Shown here: positions 1 through 8,290 of the stretch, one piece after another
How positions within the stretch are numbered: the first letter of the stretch is position 1
Layout of the letters: each line of letters opens with the position of its first letter
From: Cupriavidus pauculus
Lineage (GTDB): Bacteria; Pseudomonadota; Gammaproteobacteria; Burkholderiales; Burkholderiaceae
DNA length: 64,000 nt
Reading direction: 5' to 3'
Assembly (NCBI RefSeq): GCF_008801835.1
Contig: NZ_VZOW01000029.1
Location: forward strand, 1 to 64,000
Translations under genes and position numbers: made by a program
Notes under the pieces: model-generated
What the model was told of the DNA's origin: nothing
What the model saw: only the letters and a program-made list of their open reading frames with translations
The model's database searches: none

Positions 1-1233
1 GCCGCCGCGCTCACGCTGGCGGGCCATGCCGCCCTGGCCGCCGCCCCCGGCGCGCCCGATGCCGCGCTGCTGGACGCCGCGCGCGCCGCCCAGCCGGCGG
101 TCGTGCAATCGCTCAAGGACATGGTGTCGATCGAATCGGGCAGCGCCAACATCGAAGGGCTGACGCGCATGGCCGACTACACGTCGCGCCGCCTGCAGGC
201 GCTGGGCGCGAAAGTGGAGCGCCTGCCGATGAAGACCAGCGCGGCGCCGATGGTCAAGGCGACGCTGACCGGCACCGGCAAGCGCAAGATCATGCTGATC
301 GGCCATATGGACACGGTCTATCCGGCAGGCATCCTCGCTACGCAGCCGCTGCGCGAGGACGGCAACCGGCTGTACGGCCCGGGCATCGCGGACGACAAAG
401 GCGGGCTCGCGGTGATCCTCCACTCGCTGGAGATCCTCAAGGCGCAGGGCTGGAAGGACTATGCGCAGATCACGGTGCTGTTGAACCCCGATGAGGAAAT
501 CGGCTCGGGTGGGTCGGGCGATACCATCGCCGCGCTGGCCGCGCAGCACGATGTGGTGCTGTCATGCGAGCCCAACGTGGCCAAGTCGCTGGCGAAGTCG
601 GAATCGCTGCTGCTGGCCGCGGCCGGCACGGCCACGGCGACCATGCAGGTGAAGGGCCGTGCGTCGCACGCGGGCGCCGCGCCGGAACTCGGCCGCAATG
701 CGCTGCTGGAACTGGCCTACCAGATGCAGCAGACGCGAGACGTGGCCAGCACCGTGCCGGGCGCGCAGATGAACTGGACGCAGGCTAAGACCACCGGTCC
801 GTTGAATCAGATCCCGGAAAGCGCGAGCGCCGTCGGCGATGTCCGCGTGACCGCGCCAGGTGCCGCGCAGAAGCTGCAGGCCGCGCTGCAGGAAAAGGTC
901 GCCTCCGGCCATCTGATTCCCGATACGCAGACCTCGGTGGCGATGGAAGAAGGGCGTCCGGCCTATGTGGCCGACGCGCGCTCCAAGCAACTGGCGGCGC
1001 GTGCGCAGCAGATCTACGCGGAACTCGACAATCGTTCGCTGATCCTGATTCCGGGCACCGGCGGCGGCACCGATGCGGGCTATGCGGGGCAATCGGGCAA
1101 GGCGGTGGTGCTGGAAAGCTTTGGCCTGTCCGGCTTCGGCTATCACGCGCGCGACGAATATGTCGAACTCGATTCGATCGTGCCGCGCCTGTACTTGATG
1201 ACGCGCCTGCTGCAGGACATCGGCAAGCAGTGA
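1..1233 (+). CDS. M20 family zinc metallopeptidase (glutamate carboxypeptidase-like), 5' end missing
   Basis: The frame is open from the first base, so the gene begins upstream of the window. The first visible residues (AALTLAGHAALAAAPGAPD) look like the end of a signal peptide, so the enzyme is probably periplasmic. Zinc-site motifs of the M20/ArgE/CPG2 family are visible in order: GHMDTVYP (His and Asp), GPGIADDKGG (bridging Asp), NPDEEIGSGGS (catalytic and metal-binding Glu pair), CEPN, and a C-terminal YHARDEYVELD containing the last metal His. The family removes C-terminal Glu or other residues from folates and peptides; the actual substrate cannot be read from sequence. An inserted dimerisation (lid) domain lies in the middle. 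A strong hairpin follows the stop codon. The next gene is convergent, so this is the last gene of its transcript. Confidence 0.9.
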   Translation, partial: AAALTLAGHAALAAAPGAPDAALLDAARAAQPAVVQSLKDMVSIESGSANIEGLTRMADYTSRRLQALGAKVERLPMKTSAAPMVKATLTGTGKRKIMLIGHMDTVYPAGILATQPLREDGNRLYGPGIADDKGGLAVILHSLEILKAQGWKDYAQITVLLNPDEEIGSGGSGDTIAALAAQHDVVLSCEPNVAKSLAKSESLLLAAAGTATATMQVKGRASHAGAAPELGRNALLELAYQMQQTRDVASTVPGAQMNWTQAKTTGPLNQIPESASAVGDVRVTAPGAAQKLQAALQEKVASGHLIPDTQTSVAMEEGRPAYVADARSKQLAARAQQIYAELDNRSLILIPGTGGGTDAGYAGQSGKAVVLESFGLSGFGYHARDEYVELDSIVPRLYLMTRLLQDIGKQ

Positions 1234-1241
1234 GCGGGCGC

Positions 1242-1297
1242 GGAGGCCGTCTGCTGCAACGGCAGGCGGCCTCCGGTCCGGCGTTTTCCGCAATTTT
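1242..1297 (+). terminator. Probable intrinsic terminator after the M20 peptidase gene
   Basis: A 13-bp stem (1242-1254 with 1262-1274, one G-T wobble) and a 7-base loop lie nine bases after the stop codon. The T-rich tracts follow at a distance (TTTT at about 1285, then seven T near 1292), so this is not textbook, but its position between convergent genes supports termination. Confidence 0.55.
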
Positions 1298-1347
1298 TTT
1301 CGCAGCGCTTTCGGCTCTGGTTCCGCGGTCCTTGCGCGTGCTGACAG

Positions 1348-2274
1348 TCAGGCCGCCAGTTGCTGCGGCGCGGTGCCGAAATGCGGATGCCGCGAAAAGA
1401 TCTCCGCGGCCCAGTTCACGAACACGCGCACCTTGGCCGACAAATGCCGATTCTGCGGATACATCGCCGAGATCGGCAGTTCTTCGGTTTGCCAGTCGGT
1501 CATGACTTCCACCAGCCGGCCGCTATGGATGTAGGGCTCGGCCATTGCGCGCGAGATGCGGGCGATGCCATGGCCTTCCAGTGCGCAACCTAGATAGACA
1601 TCGGCGTCGTTGGTGGAAATCACCGATGGCAGCAGCACTTCCGTGCGCTCGCCGCCGCGGATCAGCGGCCACGGCGTTTCGCGTCCGGTACGGTTGGACA
1701 GGAAGTTGATGGCCTTGTGCTGGGCCAGCTCCGTCAGGTCGTTGGGCGTGCCGAAGCGCCGCAGGTAGATCGGCGATGCATAGAACGCCAGGCGCACCTG
1801 GCCGATGCGCCGCGCCACCATCGATTCATCGAGCGCGCCCACGCGCAGCACCACATCGACACCTTCCTTGAGCAGATCGATCGGCTTGCCGTTGATGGTC
1901 AGCTCGAGTTTCAGTTCGGGATAGGCGTTGACGAAGTCATGCAGCTGCGGCAACAACACAAGCTGCGCCAGCCCGCTCGTGGTGTCGACCGCCAGCGTGC
2001 CGCGCGGCGAGTTGTTGTGGCGCGTGAGCGATTGCTCCGCCTCCTCCACGTCCGCAAGAATGCGCACGCAGCGCTCGTAATAGGCGGCGCCGTCCGTGGT
2101 CACGCTGATGCGCCGCGTGGTCCGGTGCAGCAGCTTGACGCCCAGGTGCGTTTCCAGATTCTGGATCAAACGGGTGAGCGTGGCCTTGGGCAGGTCCAGG
2201 GACTCCGCGGCGCGCGCAAAACTGCCGACATCCACCACCCGAGTGAATGCCTGCATTGAGACAAGACGATCCAT
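1348..2274 (-). CDS. LysR-family transcriptional regulator (BpeT/CeoR/MexT position)
   Basis: A 308-residue protein with an N-terminal winged helix-turn-helix (about residues 3-60, including SFARAAESLDLPKATLTRLI) and a C-terminal LysR effector-binding domain. The start ATG follows a weak AAAG-type ribosome site. It is divergent from the llpE-bpeE-bpeF-oprC-like efflux operon, with 370 bp between. In Burkholderia (BpeT, CeoR) and Pseudomonas (MexT) a LysR protein in this position activates the pump operon in response to small aromatic or electrophilic inducers. By synteny this gene probably does the same here; the inducer is unknown. The convergent M20 peptidase gene has no obvious link. Confidence 0.88.
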   Translation of the reverse strand: MDRLVSMQAFTRVVDVGSFARAAESLDLPKATLTRLIQNLETHLGVKLLHRTTRRISVTTDGAAYYERCVRILADVEEAEQSLTRHNNSPRGTLAVDTTSGLAQLVLLPQLHDFVNAYPELKLELTINGKPIDLLKEGVDVVLRVGALDESMVARRIGQVRLAFYASPIYLRRFGTPNDLTELAQHKAINFLSNRTGRETPWPLIRGGERTEVLLPSVISTNDADVYLGCALEGHGIARISRAMAEPYIHSGRLVEVMTDWQTEELPISAMYPQNRHLSAKVRVFVNWAAEIFSRHPHFGTAPQQLAA

Positions 2275-2644
2275 GATGTTGCTTTCGAAAGGAGTAAGAC
2301 CGGGGCTACGTTCCGAAGGATTGTCTGGCGGGACTGGGTCCGCTGCATGTCAAGTGCGCGGCCTGGCTTTGCTGCCGGCGGTCCGCCAGTGGCGGCCGGA
2401 GCGGGGACGGGTGGAGTGTGGGGGCGCCGGCGTTTGCGCTGTTTCCCCAAGTGCGCAGATGCCGAAGGACCGGAGTGAATCACATTTCCGCTATCCATTT
2501 CAAGCGGTGTGGTTTCACTTCGCCGATTATTCCAACCCAGAAACAGTGCGTTGGCAATAGCTCGCTTTATCCCACCGTTGTCAATCACCATAATTCGCTG
2601 CATCGCAATACATCATAGACGGCCTTGACGGTCGCCCCGAGACC
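2275..2644. promoter_or_regulatory. Divergent LysR / efflux operon intergenic region with nested dyad
   Basis: These 370 bp hold no gene. They contain a nested dyad: AGTGAA (2474-2479) pairs with TTCACT (2514-2519), and inside it CCGCT (2488-2492) pairs with AGCGG (2503-2507). The position between a LysR gene and its likely target is right for an activator site, but the match to a MexT/BpeT consensus was not established. The last 150 bp upstream of llpE are more AT-rich than the rest. I could not assign -35/-10 boxes with confidence. Confidence 0.4.
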
Positions 2645-3520
2645 ATGACAAAGACCACGAATCCCCGTAGTTCCGCCGCACCGTCGGCCGCAGAACAGGG
2701 CGAAGCGTACGTGGTGCAGCACGTGGTGCAAAGCGGCGAGCGCGAAATCAAGGTGTGCGTGTGTTACCCCGCAGGTTATTGGCCGGTTGCCGCTGGTACG
2801 CCATTGTTGCCGTGGCTGGTCTATCTGCATGCGGGCGGTTTTTTCGATGGCGGCGTGGAAGCGGCCAAGGAACTGGCGCGGGATCTGGCGGAGTCGGTCC
2901 CGGCCGTGGTGGTGACCCCGGGCTACTCGCTGGCCCCGGAAAACCCGTTCCCGGCGGCGCCCGAAGATGCGGTCAATACCGTGGTGTGGGCGTTGAAGCA
3001 GGCCAAGAAGCTGAAGATCGAGAAACTGCGCTTTGCGCTGGTCGGCGAAGAAGCCGGCGGCAATCTGGCGATCGCCACCGCGCAGATGTTGCGCGACCGC
3101 GGTTTGCCGCAGCCCGCGGGGCAGTGGCTGATTCGGCCGGTGACCGATCCGTGCCTGCAGCATGCGTCCACTACGGGCCAGGTGCCGATGGAAATGTTGC
3201 AACGCCTGGCGTGCAACTATCGCGACTATCTGCCGACGCCGGCAGCGAGCGTGCATCCGTATGCGGCGCCGGCTTTGGCCTCGCGGCTGGCGGGCCTGCC
3301 GCCCACGCTGGTGCAGGTGGCCGAACGCGACGCGCTGCGCGCCGAGGGCGAAGCCTTTGCTGCAAAACTGGTCAAGGCGGGCATCCCGTCGAAGACCCTG
3401 ATCATGCCCGGCGCCTGCGGCGACGGGGTGGAACAGTCCCATGAGATGTGTCAGGCATGGGTCAAAGAGGGCGCGCGGTTCCTGCGCGAAAGTTTCGCGA
3501 ACACCGACGACGCCTCGTAA
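2645..3520 (+). CDS. llpE: LlpE-like alpha/beta-hydrolase-fold protein, catalytic residues degenerate
   Basis: A 291-residue protein of the hormone-sensitive-lipase-like alpha/beta hydrolase class. The oxyanion-hole region reads YLHAGGFFDGG. The nucleophile elbow that should be G-D-S-A-G-G reads VGEEAGGNLA, so the serine is a glutamate. The usual C-terminal His-Gly-Phe is also missing (PGACGDGVEQSHEM), although the acid loop (ERDALRAEGE) is present. It should therefore not work as a serine esterase; a binding or accessory role is inferred. No signal peptide is seen. It is the first gene of the efflux operon, the position of llpE (lipase-like) in the Burkholderia bpe/ceo loci. A 226-bp gap separates it from the adaptor gene, so an internal promoter is possible. 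Confidence 0.8.
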   Translation: MTKTTNPRSSAAPSAAEQGEAYVVQHVVQSGEREIKVCVCYPAGYWPVAAGTPLLPWLVYLHAGGFFDGGVEAAKELARDLAESVPAVVVTPGYSLAPENPFPAAPEDAVNTVVWALKQAKKLKIEKLRFALVGEEAGGNLAIATAQMLRDRGLPQPAGQWLIRPVTDPCLQHASTTGQVPMEMLQRLACNYRDYLPTPAASVHPYAAPALASRLAGLPPTLVQVAERDALRAEGEAFAAKLVKAGIPSKTLIMPGACGDGVEQSHEMCQAWVKEGARFLRESFANTDDAS

Positions 3521-3746
3521 TCCGGTCCGAACGCCGGCCGCTACCGGGCATGCATTGACGGTAACGGATTCTCCAGCCAGCGCCCTTTGAGGCTGGCCGC
3601 TGTAGTGGCATAGCCCCGTCCATCCCGGACGGGACGAACCCTTGCATTTCCCCGTTTTCCGGCCTTTTGCGCCGGCGGGAAGCGTTCGGCCCGGAATTTT
3701 GCTTTTCCAGTTGAAGAAACCCGACGAAAACACGGAGTGAAGAAAG

Positions 3747-4985
3747 ATGAACGACAAGTCTCGACGCACGCTGATCGCCTTTGCCATCGTGGCAATCCTT
3801 GGGGCGGGCGTGGCAACCTCGGTATTGCGCCCCTGGCACGGCGGGGAAGCGCAGGCCACCACGCCGCCGCCGGCCGCGGCCGTGGAAGTGGCATCGGCAG
3901 TGGGCCAGACCATCACCGAATGGGATGAATTCTCGGGCCGCATCGAAGCGGTGGATCGCGTGGAAATCCGGCCGCGCGTTTCCGGCACGATCGAAACCGT
4001 GCATTTCCGCGAAGGATCGATCGTGAAGAAGGGCGATCCGCTGTTCACCATCGATCCGCGTCCGTACGCGGCCGAAGTGGCGCGCGCCGAGGCGGCGCTG
4101 GCGGCCGCGCAGGTGCGCGCATCGCACGCCCAGTCCGAAAAGGCGCGGGCGCAGCGGCTGCTCGACGACAACGCGATTTCGCGTCGCGAATTCGACGAGC
4201 GGATCAACACCGCCAGCGAGACCGTGGCCGACGTGCGCGGCGCGCAGGCCGCGCTGGAAGTGGCCAAGCTGAACCTGGGCTACACGCGCATCGTCGCGCC
4301 GGTCTCGGGCAAGGTGTCGCGCGCCGAAATCACCGTGGGCAACCTGGTGGCAGCGGGCGCGGCGTCGCCGCCGCTGACCACCGTGGTATCGGTCTCGCCG
4401 GTGTACGCCAGCTTCGACGTCGACGAACAAAGCTATCTGCGCTACACGGCGCCGGGCGCGGGCGGCGGCAAGAACGACTTGCCGGTGTTCCTGGGACTGG
4501 CCAACGAGGACGGCAATCCGCACAAGGGCAAGATCCATTCGATCGACAACCGGCTCGATACGCGCAGCGGCACGATCCGCGTGCGCGCGGTGTTCGACAA
4601 CGAGGACGGGCGCCTGCTGCCAGGGTTGTACGCCAAGGTCAAGCTCGGCGGCGGATCGCCGCACCCGGCGGTGCTGATCAACGATCGCGCCATCGGCACC
4701 GACCAGGGCAAGAAGTACGTGCTGGTGGTGGACAAGGCCAACAAGCTCGGCTATCGCGAAGTCGAACTCGGGCCGACGTACGATGGCCTGCGCGTGATCC
4801 GCAAGGGTCTGCAGCCGGGCGAGAACATCGTCGTGAATGGCCTGATGCGCGTACGCCCCGGCGATACCGTTGCACCGAAGCCCGTGTCGATGGCATATCG
4901 CAGCGAACTTGAGCCACGCGGCAACACGCCGGACCGCAAGCAGGCCGCGGACGACGTGAAAGCCGACAAGGCCAAGGTCAGCTAA
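3747..4985 (+). CDS. bpeE: RND efflux periplasmic adaptor (MexE/BpeE/CeoA type)
   Basis: A 412-residue membrane fusion protein. The start is set by GAAGAAAG just upstream and by the signal-anchor (TLIAFAIVAILGAGVATSVL). Then follow the lipoyl/hairpin region (EFSGRIEAVDRVEIRPRVSG, GDPLFTIDPRPYAAEV), a coiled-coil hairpin rich in Ala/Glu/Arg, the second lipoyl half (GYTRIVAPVSGKVSRAEI), and beta-barrel and membrane-proximal domains (DNRLDTRSGTIRVRAVF). It links the inner-membrane pump to the outer-membrane factor, which follow at 5088 and 8291. Homologous operons export chloramphenicol, trimethoprim and fluoroquinolones; specificity here is inferred from homology only. Confidence 0.9.
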   Translation: MNDKSRRTLIAFAIVAILGAGVATSVLRPWHGGEAQATTPPPAAAVEVASAVGQTITEWDEFSGRIEAVDRVEIRPRVSGTIETVHFREGSIVKKGDPLFTIDPRPYAAEVARAEAALAAAQVRASHAQSEKARAQRLLDDNAISRREFDERINTASETVADVRGAQAALEVAKLNLGYTRIVAPVSGKVSRAEITVGNLVAAGAASPPLTTVVSVSPVYASFDVDEQSYLRYTAPGAGGGKNDLPVFLGLANEDGNPHKGKIHSIDNRLDTRSGTIRVRAVFDNEDGRLLPGLYAKVKLGGGSPHPAVLINDRAIGTDQGKKYVLVVDKANKLGYREVELGPTYDGLRVIRKGLQPGENIVVNGLMRVRPGDTVAPKPVSMAYRSELEPRGNTPDRKQAADDVKADKAKVS

Positions 4986-5087
4986 GCGCCGCGCCCTCAC
5001 AGACAGAACAGCCATCCTTCCCCCTGCATTTGCCTATGGCGTCCGCTTCGGCGGACCGCCAGGGGGAGCGCTTTCGCCGAGACCAAG

Positions 5088-8000
5088 ATGAATCTCTCGA
5101 AATTCTTTATCGATCGCCCCATTTTCGCGGGCGTGCTGTCGGTGCTGATCTTCCTGATCGGCGCCATCTCGATGTTCAAGTTACCGATCTCGGAGTACCC
5201 GGAAGTGGTGCCGCCGTCGGTGGTGGTGCGCGCGCAGTTTCCGGGCGCCAACCCGAAGGTGATCGCCGAGACCGTGGCCACGCCGCTGGAGGAGCAGATC
5301 AACGGCGTCGAGGACATGCTGTACATGAACTCGCAGGCCAACAGCGACGGCACGCTGACGCTGACGGTGACCTTCAAGCTGGGCACGGACCCTGACAAGG
5401 CGCAGCAGCTGGTGCAGAACCGCGTCTCGCAGGCCGAGCCGCGCCTGCCCGAAGACGTGCGCCGCCTGGGCATCACCACAGTCAAGAGCTCGCCGGACCT
5501 GACCATGGTGGTCCACCTGGTCTCACCGAACAATCGCTATGACATGACGTATCTGCGCAACTATGCGCTGATCAACGTGAAGGATCGCCTCGCGCGTATC
5601 CAGGGCGTGGGCCAGGTGCAGATGTTCGGCTCGGGCGATTACTCGATGCGCGTGTGGCTCAATCCGGACAAGATCGCCGAACGCCAGCTGGCGGCCTCCG
5701 ACGTGGTGCGGGCAATCCGCGAGCAGAACGTTCAGGTGGCGGCCGGCGTGATCGGCCAGTCGCCGTCGCTGCCGGGCACCGACCTGCAATTGTCGGTCAA
5801 TGCGCAGGGCCGCCTGCAGAGCGTCGAGGAGTTTGGCGACATCATCGTCAAGACTTCGCCCGATGGCGTGGTGACGTACCTGAAGGACATCGCGCGCATC
5901 GAGCTGGGCGCATCGGAATACGCACTGCGCTCGCTGCTGGACAACAAGTCCGCCGTGGCGCTGCCGATTTTCCAGGCGCCGGGTTCCAACGCGATCCAGA
6001 TCTCGGACGACGTGCGCAAGACCATGGCCGAGCTCAAGCAGAACATGCCCGAAGGCGTGGACTACAGCATCGTCTATGACCCGACGCAGTTCGTGCGCCA
6101 CAGCATCGAGGCGGTGACGCATACGCTGTTCGAGGCCATCGCGCTGGTGGTGCTGGTGGTAATCCTGTTCCTGCAGACCTGGCGCGCGTCGATTATCCCG
6201 CTGCTGGCCGTGCCGGTGTCGATCGTCGGCACGTTCGGCCTGATGCATGCGTTCGGCTTCTCGATCAATGCGCTGAGCCTGTTCGGGCTGGTGCTAGCAA
6301 TCGGTATCGTGGTGGACGACGCGATCGTGGTGGTGGAAAACGTCGAGCGCAACATCGAGGAAGGGCTCTCGCCGAAGGAAGCCACCTACAAGGCGATGCG
6401 CGAAGTGAGCGGTCCGATCATCGCTATCGCGCTGACGCTGATCGCCGTGTTCGTGCCGCTGGCGTTCATGACCGGCCTGACCGGCCAGTTCTACAAGCAG
6501 TTTGCGCTGACCATCTCGATCTCGACGATCATCTCGGCGTTCAACTCGCTGACGCTGTCGCCGGCACTGTCCGCGCTGCTGCTCAAGGGCCACGATGCAC
6601 CGAAGGACTGGCTCACGCGCGGCATGGATCGCGTGTTCAGCAAGTTCTTCGCGCGTTTCAACCGTTTCTTCGGCCGCAGCTCCGAAAGCTATGGCCGTGG
6701 CGTGACGGGGGTGATCCGTCGCAAGGGCTCGGTGTTCGGCGTCTACGCTGTGATGCTGGTGGCCACCTGGGGCGTGTTCCAGATGGTGCCCAAGGGCTTT
6801 GTGCCGGCGCAGGACAAGCAGTACCTGGTGAGCTTTGCCAAACTGCCTGACGGTGCCACGCTGGACCGCACCGAGGACGTGATCCGCCGCATGTCCGAGA
6901 TCGCCCTCAAGCATCCGGGCGTGGAATCGGTCGTGGCGTTCCCGGGCCTGTCGATCAACGGTTTCACCAACAGCCCGAGCGCCGGCATCGTGTTCGCCAC
7001 GCTCAAGCCGTTCGACGAGCGCAAGAGCAAGGAGCTGTCGGGCAATGCGATCGCCGCGGACCTGAACAAGCAGTATGCGTCGATCCAGGACGCGTTCATC
7101 GCCGTGTTCCCGCCGCCGCCGGTACAGGGCCTGGGCACCATCGGCGGGTTCAAGATGATGATCGAGGACCGTGCCGCACTGGGCTACGACGCGCTGTTCG
7201 ATGCGACCAACGCATTCATGACCAAGGCGCGCGCCACGCCCGAACTGGCTGGCATCTTCAGCAACTACCAGGTCAACGTGCCGCAGCTTGACGTGCAGCT
7301 CGATCGCACCAAGGCCAAGCAGCTTGGCGTGCCGGTGACCGACGTGTTCGAGACGCTGCAGACGTACCTCGGCTCGGCCTATGTGAACGACTTCAACAAG
7401 TTCGGCCGTACGTATCAGGTGAAGGTGCAGGCCGATGCGCAGTTCCGTCAGCACGCGGAAGACATCCTGCAGCTGAAGGCGCGCAGCGCCAGTGGCGAAA
7501 TGGTGCCGCTGTCGTCGCTGGTGCGGGTCAAGCAAAGCTTCGGTCCGGACAGCGTGATCCGCTACAACGGCTTTACCGCCGCGGACATGAACGGCGGCCC
7601 GGCGCCCGGCTTCTCGTCGGGACAGGCGCAGGCCGCTGCCGAACGGATCGCTGCCGAAACGCTGCCCAAGGGCATCGGCTTCGAATGGACCGAGCTGACC
7701 TATCAGGACATCCTGGCCGGTAATGCGGGTGTGTGGATCTTCCCGCTGTGCGTGCTGCTGGTGTTCCTGGTGCTGGCCGCCCAGTACGAGAGCCTGACGC
7801 TGCCGCTGGCCGTGATCCTGATCGTGCCGATGAGCCTGCTGGCCGCGATGACCGGCGTGTGGCTGACGCGCGGCGACAACAACATCTTCACGCAGATCGG
7901 CTTCATCGTGCTGGTGGGGTTGTCCGCGAAGAACGCGATCCTGATCGTGGAATTTGCGCGCGAGCTGGAACATCACGGGCGCACCGTGGTGCAGGCCGCG

Positions 8001-8279
8001 ATCGAAGCCAGCCGCCTGCGTTTGCGCCCGATCCTGATGACGTCGTTCGCGTTCATCATGGGTGTGGTGCCGCTGGTGGTGTCCACGGGCGCCGGCGCCG
8101 AGATGCGTCATGCGATGGGCGTGGCGGTGTTTGCCGGGATGCTGGGCGTGACGTTCTTCGGCCTGTTCCTGACGCCGGTGTTCTACGTCGCGCTGCGCCT
8201 GCTGGCCACGCGCAAGCAGCGCCGCGAGGCGTTGTCCGGCGACGCATCGACCACGCACGCCGTGCCGTCCGCAGAATGA
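5088..8279 (+). CDS. bpeF: RND multidrug efflux inner-membrane transporter (MexF/BpeF/CeoB type)
   Basis: A 1063-residue HAE1-family proton/drug antiporter with the typical duplicated layout: TM1 near residues 10-30, a large periplasmic porter loop, TM2-6, a second loop, and TM8-12. The N-terminus (MNLSKFFIDRPIFAGVLSVL) and PISEYPEVVPPSVVVRAQFP are very close to the remembered MexF sequence. The proton-relay pair D410/D411 lies in GIVVDDAIVVVENVERNIEE, and the second-half relay Lys in GLSAKNAILIVEFA is present. The family works as a trimer in the inner membrane and captures substrate from the periplasm. Its stop overlaps the possible earliest starts of the next gene, indicating coupled translation. 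Confidence 0.93.
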   Translation: MNLSKFFIDRPIFAGVLSVLIFLIGAISMFKLPISEYPEVVPPSVVVRAQFPGANPKVIAETVATPLEEQINGVEDMLYMNSQANSDGTLTLTVTFKLGTDPDKAQQLVQNRVSQAEPRLPEDVRRLGITTVKSSPDLTMVVHLVSPNNRYDMTYLRNYALINVKDRLARIQGVGQVQMFGSGDYSMRVWLNPDKIAERQLAASDVVRAIREQNVQVAAGVIGQSPSLPGTDLQLSVNAQGRLQSVEEFGDIIVKTSPDGVVTYLKDIARIELGASEYALRSLLDNKSAVALPIFQAPGSNAIQISDDVRKTMAELKQNMPEGVDYSIVYDPTQFVRHSIEAVTHTLFEAIALVVLVVILFLQTWRASIIPLLAVPVSIVGTFGLMHAFGFSINALSLFGLVLAIGIVVDDAIVVVENVERNIEEGLSPKEATYKAMREVSGPIIAIALTLIAVFVPLAFMTGLTGQFYKQFALTISISTIISAFNSLTLSPALSALLLKGHDAPKDWLTRGMDRVFSKFFARFNRFFGRSSESYGRGVTGVIRRKGSVFGVYAVMLVATWGVFQMVPKGFVPAQDKQYLVSFAKLPDGATLDRTEDVIRRMSEIALKHPGVESVVAFPGLSINGFTNSPSAGIVFATLKPFDERKSKELSGNAIAADLNKQYASIQDAFIAVFPPPPVQGLGTIGGFKMMIEDRAALGYDALFDATNAFMTKARATPELAGIFSNYQVNVPQLDVQLDRTKAKQLGVPVTDVFETLQTYLGSAYVNDFNKFGRTYQVKVQADAQFRQHAEDILQLKARSASGEMVPLSSLVRVKQSFGPDSVIRYNGFTAADMNGGPAPGFSSGQAQAAAERIAAETLPKGIGFEWTELTYQDILAGNAGVWIFPLCVLLVFLVLAAQYESLTLPLAVILIVPMSLLAAMTGVWLTRGDNNIFTQIGFIVLVGLSAKNAILIVEFARELEHHGRTVVQAAIEASRLRLRPILMTSFAFIMGVVPLVVSTGAGAEMRHAMGVAVFAGMLGVTFFGLFLTPVFYVALRLLATRKQRREALSGDASTTHAVPSAE

Positions 8280-8290
8280 TGGTGAAAGAC

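Noticed and set aside
2585..5015. Long minus-strand frames opposite llpE and the adaptor gene
   Set aside because: They cross two well-supported genes and an intergenic region and have shadow composition.
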